A stretch of DNA of 64,000 bases from Pyrus communis (GCF_963583255.1 NC_084807.1:19228072-19292071), one strand, 5' to 3'; shown: positions 33,561 through 45,195, numbered from the stretch's first letter. Program-made: numbers and translations. The notes: generated by a model not told the origin, from the sequence alone.

Positions 33561-34595
33561 GAATTTACATTCCACAACCAGATTTGCGTCTCTAAACTCT
33601 TCTCTTTGTTATTTACATTCTGCCATGTTTAGTATGTTTAAATGCTTTTTGTGTGTTTACTTATGCTTTGTATGATTTTAAGCTTAAAACATTGAGGACA
33701 ATGTTTGATTTAAGTGTGGGGGTAACTAATGTTGTTAATGCAAATTCGTGGGATTTTATCGCCCATAACTTTAAAGGTTGTTCCTTACTGTTTTAAGGTG
33801 TTTTTAAGATGTTTTAGAGTGTTTTAGTATGTTTTGTTTTTATAAATCCGAAAATCACATAAAAATTTGAAAAACATGTTTTGAAAAACCTAAAAAGAGT
33901 GTTTTGAGTCGTTTTTGTGTGTTTGTGTCTTAGGGTACCTTCCAACACAATGATGAGGATTTGGTTTGTAATTGCATGACTGTTAAAGAGAATTATAAAC
34001 ATGGATGAAAGTTTGATTTACTCTTGGTATATGTTTGGTTATGGTTATAATGTATGACTTCACATGCAATCATAAAAGAAAAATTCGTTTTTGTAACATG
34101 CTTGAAGGAAGGAACTCAAACAAACGCTACAACCCTGTGAGACTCGAGCCATTACTTTCTTTGGAGAGTTATTTTCTGTGATTCTTTGTTTTCTAAAGTT
34201 GTTGCATGATCTCATTATTCCTTGCTTGGTTGCTACTTAGAATGCAATTGTATCATGATAGAACTAAATGCTAGAACTTATATCCGTTTCATTCAAAGCA
34301 TGATATTGATTGCATAACATATATCAAGATGAAGTTGTGTAGTTGCCACCATAGCCAAATAGCCTTACTTCCCATATTTCGTATATATTGTAAGTCTTAA
34401 CCCCGTTGAGCCTCGTTTAACCTATTTTCTTTGCTAACCACATCAACCCTTACCTAGCCTAGATTAGGACCATCCGTACCCTTGTTCTTAAAAGATAGTG
34501 AGCATGACTTAAATGAATTCCTTTTGAGTACATTATGAAAGAAAATGAGTGTGGGGGAGAGAATGTTTTGTTCTTAAGCGTTTATGTATGTTTTG

Positions 34596-34631
<36 letters not shown>

Positions 34632-35360
34632 TGAAAAATATATGTAAAAGAAAAACAGAAAAGAAAAGAAAGAAAGGAAAAAGAACTTGTTCCCCCTTGA
34701 TCAAAAGTTGAGTTTTCATTCAAAAGTGATTTCTACGTTAATTCAAATGCTTTGCTCGCTATTTCTTTGAGAACCTTTGTTTTCCATATACCTTCTTTAG
34801 CCAAACACCTTTAGCCCCGTTACACCCCTTTGACTTCTATCTTGATCGTTATGTGTTTAATAATGTGGAGTTTGGAATTGATATGAGCTTATGGAATCAC
34901 TGGTTCTCATTCTAAGTAGTAGCATTCCATTCATGAGATCATATTCATGTCGTTATCGTAAATTCAGAAAATGCTTTCCTTGTTATAACATATGTGAGTG
35001 TTCGTCTACATGTTTACATCAATCTTCTCACATATAACTAGTGTAGGGTGTGTAGTCAGAAAATCTATGTGAAAATAGAGTGCATTCTAGTAAGGAATTG
35101 AGGGAATTCTCTAAGGCATGTTACTACATTCAAAACATGGTTTTAAATGCTTAATTGTGAACTAGTATGTGGTGACTATGAGTAAGAATGTACTTAAGTG
35201 TAAAAATGGCTAAAATCTGTGGGAATAATGATTTTTAACTTGTCATGTGCTTTGGAAATCCCTGAGACGTTTGTTGGAAGGTTTAGGTTGTGTTTTACTT
35301 GTTCGTTTTGTTTTGTTTCTGGTTTCTTTTGTTTTGTTTTGCTCGAGGACTAGCAAAGAT
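33561..35360 (+). other. Long untranslated 3' interior of the gypsy element
   Basis: No ORF of note. It contains GAGGACAATGTTTGATTTAA (near 33694), a stretch I associate with the 3' region of Athila/Tat-type elements, and a 33-nt A run at 34596-34628. Long untranslated 3' regions are usual in such elements. Confidence 0.5.
33712..33724 (+). other. Internal polypurine-like tract
   Basis: AAGTGTGGGGGTA repeats the start of the terminal polypurine tract at 35361 exactly, ~1.65 kb upstream. It may be a vestige of a rearrangement or a central tract. Confidence 0.6.
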
Positions 35361-35375
35361 AAGTGTGGGGGTATT
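35361..35375 (+). other. Polypurine tract of the gypsy element
   Basis: AAGTGTGGGGGTATT directly abuts the TGATAGG start of the 3' LTR. Confidence 0.85.
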
Positions 35376-37390
35376 TGATAGGAGCATTTTCATGCGACTT
35401 AAATGGCTTGTTCTCGTGCATTTACGTTATGTTTCTTTAGTTATTTTAGTACTTTAAGCTATTTTCGTGTGTTTGTAGGTCGAAAGGGCTAAAGGAGCAA
35501 AAAGATGCATTTTGGAGACTTTTGGAGCACTTTTGGGCTAAGGACGGATAGCTTATGCTTGAAGCCAAAGTGTTGGACGAAATTGAAGACCTAATTGGAG
35601 CCAAAGTGTTGGAACCTTGTTCTCTTTAGTTTTAGGACATTTAAACCTTTCCTAATCCCAATCATGCCATGCATAACACACATCCATTCTAACACATTGT
35701 CATTGCACATGCATTTCCTTCATTAGTTAACCCACATGCACTTATCACTTATCATCACCACATATCATATCACTTAATCACTTATCACTTATCATCACCA
35801 CTTAACCACTTATCATATCATAACCACATATCATATCACTTATCACTTATCACTTAACATATCATCCACCTACTTCACCTACAACATCCACTTCACCTAC
35901 AACATCCATCCACTTCACCTACAACATCCACCTACTTCACCTACAACATCCACCTACTTCACCTACAACATCCACTTCACCTACAACATCCACCTACTTC
36001 ACCTACAACATCCACCTACTTCACCTACAAATGACATAGCCATATGTTCCCTCCACTACTCCTATAAATACCCTTGCATTCATTCATTCAATCTCATCTC
36101 ATTTTCATACACAACACATTACAAACACATTCTCCCTTCCCTAGCCGTGAGCTTCCCATCTCTCCCCTTATAATCCAAACACCATTTTTCCATTCCACAC
36201 TTCCATCCCCCAAACCAATTATCCCTAGACCTTATGCTATTGTGCCGCAACAAAGAAGGAGAAAGAAGAGAGGAGAAGCCTTGGACGTTTTGGCTATTCA
36301 AGCTTGGATTGTTGGAGCGTTTCTAGGTGTATTCAATCTTTGTTTTCAATGTTTAATTTATATTCTCTTTGTTTTGTTGTAAACATGAGGAGCTAAACTT
36401 GTTTTAGCTAGGGGAGACTTTGAAACCATGATTATATTTGCAATATGAATTGATTAATTCCAGTTGTGATTTCATAAATTGTGAATGCAATTTACTTAAC
36501 CGTTTGATGGATAACTTATTCTTGTTTGTTGATTAAGGGTGCACACTTAGTTTGCATGCATGAATTTGGGGCTAGAATATAAGGGAGTTTCACATAATCG
36601 TTACAAACTTATATTCACAAGTAGTTAAGGTTGTTTTCACAATCATGTTAAGTAAATTCCTAGCATGAGTATCATGATGTCATAGTTACAAGTGCTTTGT
36701 CAATACTTATGATTTTCATAGAACGTAATGATCTTTGATTGTATCTCTATTATGATGTCATGTAGGGGACTTTTGAAGAATGCTTTGGGTTGTCGTATGA
36801 TGTCATCCAATCCAATAACTTAAGGAAAATCTGAGGGTTAATTAGTGATGTCACGGTTAATCTAGGGTGTTGAGGTTCATGGTTTATCGAAAAGCAACTG
36901 GAAATCAATTTGTATGCAAGTGTGTCATGTGTGGAGAAGGACCCTCTAGCTAGCTAATCACCCATCCATATCCCCAAATTCGTCCAAAGTTTACTTAAGT
37001 CTTTTAGTTACTTGTTTTTCTTTTAAATTCGTCAAAAACCTAATCCCCTTTATTTAGTTGTGTCAAATCTGTCCTAATTGTGAGTTTGAGTGTTTTTGAG
37101 TCAAAACCAATTCTATTTTCGTCCAAGTCAAGTCCTAGAGTCTAAATTGAGTCTTTTTTATTGTTTTGAGTTGTTTTGAGTCTTTTAAGTTTGTTTTGAG
37201 TCATACAAGTTTAGTTAAGAGTCTTTTGATTTTGTTTACGTGTTTTGAAGTATATTTTTACATCTTTGAGTCAGTTTTCATTAGATTAGCAATCCCTCCT
37301 AATCCCCGGTCTAGAACGATCCCTCACTTATCCATTCTACTACAATTGTCAAACGAGGGTTTAATTTGTGCGCGTATAAATCTCGCATCA
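35376..37390 (+). repeat. Gypsy 3' LTR
   Basis: This 2015-bp LTR is almost identical to 28043-30035. It is 22 bp longer because of its tandem array near 35866-36030. Confidence 0.95.
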
Positions 37391-38330
37391 ATTGTATAGC
37401 ACTTTAAATTCTTGAAGGCCAAGGTCAGCCCCGTACCATTAATTGCGAAGCTCGAAGCACGTGATGAGTCCGAAGACGGCTGAGGCAAGGTCACAAATAG
37501 GCATGTCGTAGCTAATCAAAATGCCCTTCAAGAGGTCTAGCATGGGAAACCTTAAGACTAGATCCAAGAAACCATGGATGACTTTTGGTGCACGGACGCT
37601 GGGAATCAGACAATGCAGGAAAAACGGCTTAAAGATGTCATTAAGAACAATTAAGGCAGTTGGAGAATTTTTGAATGAATAAGTAAAGAAAGTTGGAGCC
37701 CTTTTTTATTTTGGGATTTTTAAGGATGAAGGGAAGAGTTTGAGGTTATATAATTGACATGAAGAGGAGTCATCTAGCTGTTGAATATGGACCAACTTCT
37801 TTAGGGATCAACGAATCTGACAGTTAAAATCGGTGAAGAATATCATAGGTGATTTCTTGTTTTTCACACACACGCAACAAAATGCAAACTTCATCATTGC
37901 AACCTTTATGGCACGACTCTTGAGATAGCATGTCTGAATCCAAAACATCTCTATTACTTCACGGAACTGGGTCGCCAAATGAAGATAGAAGACTAAACAG
38001 TACGTATTCCAACTTACTCCAAAGGATATGGGCCTTGGATAACTATCCATCCTCAAGGGGAACAAGTTCTTTTTCAGATATATAGTTTGGAGTAATTGTG
38101 GGACCATGATTTTCTAGTGCCAAAGTAAGATCAGAATACAGTTACCTAAGAAGTCCGAAGATGGACTCAACAGCTCCAAGAGGAGTTGGATCAGAGGAAG
38201 CAGTGATACCACCATCATATTGTTCCAAGGCAGTAAGTGAAGTCCGAGCGACTTCACTAAGATTGACTATGTTTGTTCCGCAAGATAAGAGGATTTGATT
38301 CAGCACAAAGTTAGGCATATCCTCTACATT
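37391..38330 (-). pseudogene. Split coding remnant, upstream half
   Basis: Minus-strand frames continue the remnant of 27836-28042. Immediately before the insertion point the frame reads WYGADLGLQEFKVLY, preceded by one stop and by ICDLASAVFGLITCFELRN. Further upstream are FFLHCLIPSVRAPKVIHGFL (37530-37650) and, nearer 38150-38310, a Ser/Thr-rich segment TNIVNLSEVARTSLTALEQY. Several stops and frame changes separate these. It resembles proteins of the putative gypsy-type transposon class, but I am not sure of the family. The host genome had already let this ORF decay, or it decayed after being split. Confidence 0.45.
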
Positions 38331-38740
38331 ATCTTGCAGTTCCTACAATCTAGGGATTGACGTGTCCTGCAACTAATTACACTCTTAAGAGGATGCAATA
38401 TCTACTTCTAGATATCCTCTAGGATTCTCTGGCTTCATACAAGGATTCTGTCCTAACAAGCTCTCTCCCCCGGCAAGTATAAATACACTCATTTAGGGTT
38501 CGTCATGGGTAATGCAATTATCGCACTCTAATTCTCTTTCCCCACCGCTAGAGTCTTATATTTGCTTACTAATTTGATCGTTGGATAGCCTTTGGCTAGA
38601 GACCTCACCCCTCCCCCAAGGCTTGCTCATAACTGTTTTCTATTTGACAGGTTAATCGGACTTGTGCCTCCACCACTCACAGGGGTGCGCGAATTTGATG
38701 GATAACATATATGTAATTTCATTGAAGTTGTGCATGTTGG
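38331..38740 (+). mobile_element. LTR-like fragment with TATA box
   Basis: CAAGTATAAATACACTC near 38475, a CT-rich segment and GACAGGTTAATCGGAC look like the promoter-to-end part of a plant LTR. No partner was found. It adjoins the split remnant and may be the LTR of the element that carried it. Confidence 0.3.
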
Positions 38741-39065
38741 GCTCTCTTAGGGGTATGGAGTGATAATTTTCAAAGACTGGTTTCATGTTTTTGGGCTGGG
38801 TTTCAGTGGGTTTTGAGTTTTTGTCTCAAAATTATAGAATTTAAAAGTAGCGGAATTCTTATAATATTGGTTGTATTTTTGTCTCTCTAAGTAATGCTCC
38901 AGAAAGAAACGATAGGTTGATAGGTCTACATGAGGTTATGTTTGTCATATTCTTTTGATATATACGAAAACAATAATTAATTAGGAAGGAAAAACTAGTA
39001 CTTTGGTGGGAATCAAGAGGCCAAGAGTTGGGCTTTAACTTGAGTTGGGGAATAAATAAACAAAA
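38741..39065. other. Spacer, nothing recognised
   Basis: No coding sequence or repeat structure stands out. Confidence 0.5.
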
Positions 39066-39253
39066 GAGTAATGTTACGGAGATTATTTTTTTAAATCATA
39101 TAATTTGACGGTTGATGGTTGAATTTTTTCTTTAAATCATTAAAATAAAAAAAAATAAAAAAAATCAAACTATCAACCGTCACATAATGAATTCAACCAT
39201 TAACCATTACATTTTTGTAGTTTACAAAATATGATCTTTCTATCATTTCTCAT
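39066..39253. mobile_element. MITE-like inverted repeat
   Basis: Left GACGGTTGATGGTT and right AACTATCAACCGTC pair around an A-rich loop, and outer text (GTAATGTTA... and ...CATTTCTC) is loosely inverted. It is related in motif to the elements at 42771-42920 and 43003-43168. Confidence 0.45.
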
Positions 39254-41840
39254 AAATAAAGAAAAAGAAAACCAAAAGCATAGCTAGGAATAAAAAAGGT
39301 TGTTGGCTATAAAAATAATAAATTTCCTAAAAATGTTCGTGGTCAGTTTTTTCTTTTTCACTCGATGGATACACGGACGGTGAAATGAAACAACATGTAA
39401 ATATTGCAAGTCCCCATCCACCATTTCCATTCCCTGCTTTTCACGCTGCAATGAAATTAATCCACTAACTTAATTTATCCATCAACTTTGTCCTTGATGT
39501 TTATTGTCACCTTCAGCCACCAACCAAATCATGCAAAACTCCTCCTCCTCTTTGGAATGCGGTTCAAGATTATCCATGCATGAAACTGACTTTTAATCAC
39601 TACTTTTGAACACATTTCTTGTTTTCTATTGTTTCCCCCTTTCTTTATTTTCTTTATCCAATAAGGAAAGGATGATTTGTCCTTCTTCTTCTTTTAATCA
39701 ACCTATACATCGCTAACTATAGGAACATCTTCAGCCTAAAGAACAAAGGCTAAATCAAGCAAATCGTGTGCTAAGGCAATTAGTATCAACATAGTATTAG
39801 TATACATACACACACGTTCAGTTGGGCAAGCTCTAGTTCATAAAATCAAAAGACACGATGACCGACAATCCAATAGCCCATATGCATATGTTCATAGGAG
39901 AATATCACATAACTTTAATGCTCTACAATTAAGAGATTCCAGACAAATAAAAGAACAAAAAGACAAGACATGCATGAATAGTCTTGTCAACTTCTACAAG
40001 ATCGATTGTAATATTCAATTTTGCTAACGTAAATCATTTACGTGAATACGAGTGTGTTGTGACTATTAATAAAATACATCTAAATCATATAATAATTTAT
40101 ATTTGAAACTTACTCATATGCACAAAAAGTTTTTTTTGAAATGAATTACGTACCTAACAGATATTTTCAAATTAACGTGAAAAAAAAAACAAAACAAAAT
40201 GTTGATTTATATAATCTTCTTATATTTTTTTCCTTTTTTTTTTTTTTTTTTTTGAAATTTATTAGAATAGTTAGTGACCGGATCCCCATCAATCAGTGTC
40301 ATCCCATTTTCTACAAGAAAAGATAAACTTTAAACTTTTAAAAGGTATAACAATGTGTTCATGTTGGATATGCTGGCTATAACACTGTTCTAACTCATAA
40401 TTTCCAATACAATAATTATGTTTGACGAATTGCCGCTGCACTTCAGAGCTAACAAGTTTAAAGAGGAACAACAAAAATAAGCTAATTTCGTCTTCTGTAA
40501 ACAAAAATAAACTCATTTTGTGTAAAGATGTAAAACTCTCTCCCCCAACGCAGTGCATTAGTTATATAATATTTTTTTCAAAAGACAAAAGGCTTTGAAT
40601 TGTTAATCATATGGTATTTAATTATTATACATATTTTTAGATTTTCTGGATTGATATTGTAGTTAATTATGATCAGGTTAATTATGATCAGAACTAAATT
40701 ATTTCAAATTATCTTTCTAACAAAAGTCTAAACAATGAACGTATCTTAAAATTTTAGATTCTCGATATTGTTTTGTTGAAATCAACAAAGAAAATACGAC
40801 CATACGATCTTACTACTTTATTTATGTCCTGCACATGAACCTTATGACTACCGTCTGAAAGCAATTGCTAATTGATCAACTAGTGCCAATGATATATAGA
40901 TTAGAATAACAGCGTCCGGCAAAAAATATTATACATTCCTTTATGAATGAACAATTACAGTACACTACTATGAGATAAAAACTGAAAAGAGGCATATAAT
41001 ACGAAAGATTTTAGACACTTCTTACAGCCGATGACACTATGTAACAGACAGAATCATGGACTATTTGAATACATAACAATCATTTGTACTGCACCATCAG
41101 TAGTGCCACTTGGACAAGTATATTAGTTTCAATAGAATTAATCTAATGGAACACACATTATACAAGCCCTAGTTGAGGCAGTGGGATATTAACTTTGGTT
41201 GGGTTGGATTGGACTTGGTAGGAAGGAAAAGACTGAAGAGAACACCCCATCTGTGGCAATCTGGCCATCTGCAAACCTGCAACTCTGAAAAAGAAGGAGG
41301 CAATTTGAGTCCCTTGGGTTTGGCTATTTCGAACAGATTCAATATCATCAAGCATGCCACTGGATGTCACCATCACATAAAAGACATCCCAACACCCAAA
41401 CTAGGACTTATTACTCTCTATTATCAACTCCTCCGCTTTCTCTCTTTCCATCTCTTTTCTTTTCTATCGCGCATTATTTGGGTCCCGCCCATTCTTCCTT
41501 TTGTCGCTTATTGTCGGCTCTCCTACTAATCTCTCACTTCCTCCTTACTCTTTTCAAATTTTCATTTTCCATTTAATTAGTCTCCAAAGTTGATAATTAT
41601 CTGTTTAGCTAAGGAAGTTCATAATTAATTTACTTTACTCAACTACGACTAATTGTTTCTTATTTCTAATGAGAATATGCACGTTTATTAGCACCACTTC
41701 TCGTATATCTCACTCTAATGCTACTTCAGCTAGTGTTTCAAACAACTTCATGCATGCTAGTGTTTTTTTAGCACCACTAAATCGACTTAATTAATAGAGG
41801 TTTAAATGATTTTATTCCTTCAATTTATACGACATATATT
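39254..41840. other. Long intergenic region upstream of the Dof gene
   Basis: AT-rich DNA with a T run near 40230-40252. The tandem TAATTATGATCAGGT / TAATTATGATCAGAA repeat is at 40663-40692. A more complex, less AT-rich island lies at 41160-41575. The 118-codon frame at 41173-41529 has no family I recognise and overlaps a minus-strand frame of similar size, so I do not call it a gene. Confidence 0.5.
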
Positions 41841-41856
41841 AACTTTTGTCTATGTA
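41841..41856 (+). repeat. Target-site duplication of the SINE, left copy
   Basis: AACTTTTGTCTATGTA is repeated exactly at 42018-42033. Confidence 0.95.
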
Positions 41857-42017
41857 GCCACTCAGTATGTTTGTATTTCTCTTCACTTATAAGTGAGAGG
41901 TCTTAGTTCGAATTTGTGGATGGTGAATTCGATACCAAACTAAGTTGCCTATTATGTGACTTAAACGAATTCCCCCCTCTCTTAGTATAAAATACATCGT
42001 TGTACTAAAAAAAAGAA
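41857..42017 (+). mobile_element. tRNA-derived SINE, 161 bp
   Basis: The segment lies between two exact 16-bp duplications and ends in TGTACTAAAAAAAAGAA, an A-rich tail. The internal AGTGAGAGGTCTTAGTTCGA contains a good polymerase III B-box core (GTTCGAATT). The start (GCCACTCAGTATG) is a plausible A-box area. The sequence is close to a SINE family I remember as very common in apple and its relatives, where GTGAGAGGTCTTAGGTTCGA and a TTAGTGTAGATAATATCGTT tail occur. It is non-coding and would move with LINE enzymes. Confidence 0.87.
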
Positions 42018-42121
42018 AACTTTTGTCTATGTAATGAAAATATGGATTGGTCCAAGCCTCCATCAGATCTATACATACGTATATACATACATACATACAT
42101 ATACATACATATATATATATA

Positions 42122-42238
42122 GGGAAGTGTTATTGGCACTCCAAAATTTCATTCTACACTCCTCACTAGTGCATTTTTCTTTCCTAATATAAAAAGTTTG
42201 GAGTGTAGAATGAGATTTTTGGAGTGCTAATAACAATT

Positions 42239-42241
<3 letters not shown>
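42122..42241. mobile_element. 120-bp hairpin MITE
   Basis: GGGAAGTGTTATTGGCACTC at the left and the inverse of the right end (GGGAATTGTTATTAGCACTC) pair over ~50 bp, including CATTCTACACTCC with GGAGTGTAGAATG. It sits in a TA-repeat, so the duplication cannot be read. It may be Mutator- or mariner-related. Confidence 0.8.

Positions 42242-42279
<38 letters not shown>
42242..42279. repeat. (TA)n microsatellite
   Basis: About 18 TA units immediately after the hairpin MITE. Confidence 0.95.
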
Positions 42280-42282
<3 letters not shown>

Positions 42283-42698
42283 GGTTTCCTTGAACTAATT
42301 ACTAGTATCATTAATCAATTAGGGTTCTAATAATATGATTGTGCCTTTAAACTCGTCCCATACTTCTATCAAATTAGTCTATATATCTTTATGACATACC
42401 AAAAAGAAACGAGAAAAACAATAGTACTGCTGAAAAATATGAATATGCTAATTAAAGCTGCTAAATTAAAGTACCTCAACATGAGCCAATCTTTGAAGAT
42501 ACTTTGTTAAAAAAGAAGAAAATTTGTTACTTTGTTGTTTTTGAGAAGGATAATTAAAGTAGCTCAATCTCGGTAAATTATATAGATATATACACACACT
42601 TTAGAAAAAGGTTGAGAAGACTCGACTCAATCATCTAAATTACTAGTACTGCATTCATGGTAGGTAATTATTCCTCCGGACTGTATGACTAAAATCTT

Positions 42699-42721
42699 CA
42701 CACACACACACACACACACAC

Positions 42722-42771
<50 letters not shown>
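42699..42771. repeat. (CA)n(TA)n microsatellite
   Basis: About 11 CA units, then ~24 TA units, running directly into the next MITE. Confidence 0.95.
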
Positions 42772-42774
<3 letters not shown>

Positions 42775-42920
42775 GTTAAGGGATTAAATTTTTAAACTAA
42801 ATTTATAAATTAAATTATGTGTCACTGATAAGATATAAGGCACGTTAACAACACTTAAGTAATAATTCAATCATCAACATCCACATCATTTAGTTTAGAA
42901 ATTTGATCTCCTAACATTAT
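42771..42920. mobile_element. 150-bp MITE
   Basis: Left TAATGTTAAGGGATTAAATT and the inverse of right (ATAATGTTAGGAGATCAAATT type) match imperfectly, followed on both sides by TAAACTAAAT. It contains AATAATTCAATCATCAA, which is shared with the copy at 43003-43168. Confidence 0.7.
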
Positions 42921-43002
42921 GTTTAACAAAAATGCTATTCTTACCCTGTTTGTATACTATGTTTGTACGAACTATCTCTCTAATAGAGATGAAACTCACA
43001 TG

Positions 43003-43168
43003 TGTTGATAGACCAATTTTTTAAACCAAATTTGTAAATCATATGATGTGTCACCAATAAAAAATAAGCACATTAATCAGCACTTAAATAATAATTCAAT
43101 CATCAATAATCACGTTATACAATTTACAAAATTTAGTTTAAAATTTTGATTTCTCTAACATTTCCCGT
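43003..43168. mobile_element. Second, more diverged MITE of the same family
   Basis: It shares AATAATTCAATCATCAA, ATGATGTGTCACC and TTTAGTTTAAAATTTTGAT with the neighbour at 42771-42920. The arms are less clear. It lies ~530 bp upstream of the Dof start codon. Confidence 0.55.
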
Positions 43169-43619
43169 TTAATTGAGCATACCGAGGATACTTTAAGAAA
43201 TTTAATTACAATACTTTCGATGAATGAAAAGAACCATTAATCCATGTTCATGTATGGTCCTTAGAAAACATCTAAAAGTGAGGGTGACAATGAAGAACAA
43301 GAATCAAGACTTTAGCATTATGAGGTCAATAAAGAGAAACCCACCCACCACCATCACCACATACACTAATGATTCCACAAAAGATGAATAAAAATGAATT
43401 TTCCAAGCAAAAACAGACAAAAATCTCACATAAAATAATACAATTAACAGCACTAATGCAGTGACATTTTTGGGGTTATAGTCAAAATAAAGACATTTCT
43501 TTATTTTTCCTTTCATCATCAATCATAAAGTAAGCCAATGCATAAAGCAATAAGCGCACACAAAATCTAAAAGACAATCTAAAACATTCTTTGTTCCGCT
43601 TAGAGCAGCTGCAGACAAA

Positions 43620-43700
43620 GAAGGTGAACACTTTCTCCCTCTCTCTCTCTCTCTCTGTGAAGTCATCAGCTTCCTTTCTTTCCTTTTCTCTTCTGAATTC
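43620..43700 (+). promoter_or_regulatory. Pyrimidine-rich leader of the Dof gene
   Basis: A CT-rich tract including (CT)n just before the ATG is typical of plant 5' leaders and Y-patches. I could not place a TATA box. Confidence 0.4.
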
Positions 43701-45195
43701 ATGGATACTGCTCAATGGCTGCAGGTGGGGGGATTTATAATTTTTCTTCTCATGTATTCTTTTTTCCTTTCTTTAATGTGCATTAGTTCTATGAGCCAAA
43801 TTTTATTAATCTTGGTTAGAAAGATAGATCAAGCTCCAAAGTGTTTAAAACATATGTATAATTACTGTGTGGGGTATTTGGATATCTTTAATCCAAAGAT
43901 AAAAGGTTATTTCATACTTCTAGCTATATGAGATGATGTTCATCAAGGCAACTGAAAGTTTCATGATACATGGATCTCTTTTATCCAAAGATAAAAGGTT
44001 ATTTTGTTCTTTATACATGTAAGCTCAACTTTTTTCTTCCTTCACATGTGATAACTGATAAAGGGATTGAAAAAGGCATTACTTGTTCCTATTATTTGTA
44101 GTTTTTGTTTTTAATTTTTATTTATTTTTTCAATATGATTCTCCCCCAATTAAGTACTAAAAAAGCTGAGGTAGCTAGGCAGCTACTTGTTATGATGATC
44201 TATCTCCTTTGTTTATTTAGATTTCTAGATCCGTGTGCATCTGTAGGATATGTTGTTCGTTTTGCTTGATTTTCATTAAAATGAATTAGGGCTCTTAATT
44301 TTGATTTCACTCTCTTAATATTGGGAGGCTGTCAATTAATTATAATTAGGGAAGTGGAGAACTTGAGAAGCCCATGGAAGATCATGAGATGGGATCCAAT
44401 GGATGCACAAGGTCAATGTTGGAGAAAAGGGCAAGACCTCAAGAGCAATTGAATTGTCCAAGGTGCAGTTCAATCAACACCAAGTTTTGTTACTACAACA
44501 ACTACAGCCTCACTCAACCAAGGTACTTTTGCAAGACATGCAGAAGGTATTGGACTGAAGGTGGAACTCTCAGAAATGTCCCAGTTGGAGGAGGTTCAAG
44601 GAAGAACAAGAAATCCACATCCTCATCGGCTTCAGTATCGTCAAAGATTACTATTCCTGATCTTAACCCACCAACAACCCTTTCACACTTTTCATCCTCT
44701 CACCAAAACCCTAGGGTTACCCATGAAGGCCAAGATCTTAACCTGGCCTTTGATTCTATAGATGCACATTACCATGGTACTACAATGGAAAACAACAATA
44801 GTACCAATTCCTCATCAGCTCCTAATCTTTCAGCTATGGAGCTTCTTAGGACTGGCATTGCTTCTAGAGGTGTGAATTCATTCATGCCAACCCAGAATAT
44901 GCCTGATCATCATTCAAATACGGTACTCTGTCCACCATCATCAGCAGGGTTCTTGCTGCAAGAATTCAAACCAACAAGCCTTGGTTTTTGTGTTGATGGG
45001 CTTGGAAATAGGTATGGAGGGGATGATCATGAGAATGTTAATGGTGGAAGGATATTGTTTCCGTTTGGGGATCATCACTTGAAACAGATTTCAAGCACTG
45101 CAGGTCATCATGAAGTACTTCATCGTCATCAGAACAAGGGGCAAGGGAACCCAACAGGGTATTGGAATGGTTTATTAGGTGGAGGCTCGTGGTGA
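43701..45195 (+). CDS. Dof zinc-finger transcription factor, two exons
   Basis: This nuclear DNA-binding protein (289 residues) recognises AAAG cores. Exon 1 is 43701-43724 (MDTAQWLQ) and exon 2 is 44350-45195. The 625-bp intron is GT-AG and phase 0. A tiny first exon encoding MDxxxW is characteristic of this Dof group, so I prefer it to the ATG at 44374. The Dof domain carries C44, C47, C69 and C72 (CX2CX21CX2C) with [20 protein letters not shown] and the basic [10 protein letters not shown] end. Group motifs follow: IPDLNPP, a QDLNLAF stretch, MELLRTG.ASRG, a RILFPF box and a [11 protein letters not shown] terminus. These place it near Arabidopsis DAG1/DAG2 (DOF3.7/DOF2.5) and DOF4.6, known in seed germination and vascular regulation. 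The exact orthologue is not determined. Confidence 0.95.
43888..44004 (+). repeat. Direct 22-bp repeat in the Dof intron
   Basis: ATCCAAAGATAAAAGGTTAT (plus TT) occurs at about 43890-43912 and again at about 43982-44004. Each copy contains two AAAG-type Dof-binding cores. Confidence 0.8.

Larger units (their letters stand above)
28043..37390 (+). mobile_element. Young non-autonomous gypsy-type LTR retrotransposon, 9.3 kb
   Basis: Complete element with LTRs 28043-30035 and 35376-37390, flanked by a perfect 5-bp duplication ATTGT (28038-28042 and 37391-37395). The primer site TGGCGCCGTTGCCGGGGA matches the 3' end of plant tRNA-Asp, as in Athila/Tat-type gypsy elements. A polypurine tract AAGTGTGGGGGTATT abuts the right LTR. 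The interior has one sense ORF (30215-31549) and one antisense ORF (31624-32295). No protease, reverse transcriptase, RNase H or integrase was seen. By eye the LTRs differ by one substitution (near 28316 and 35649) and a ~22-bp array unit, so insertion was recent. It must have used proteins supplied in trans. Confidence 0.93.

Noticed and set aside
41173..41529. 118-codon plus-strand frame upstream of the Dof gene
   Set aside because: Low-complexity C-terminal half from CT-rich DNA, competing frames on the opposite strand, and no recognisable domain.
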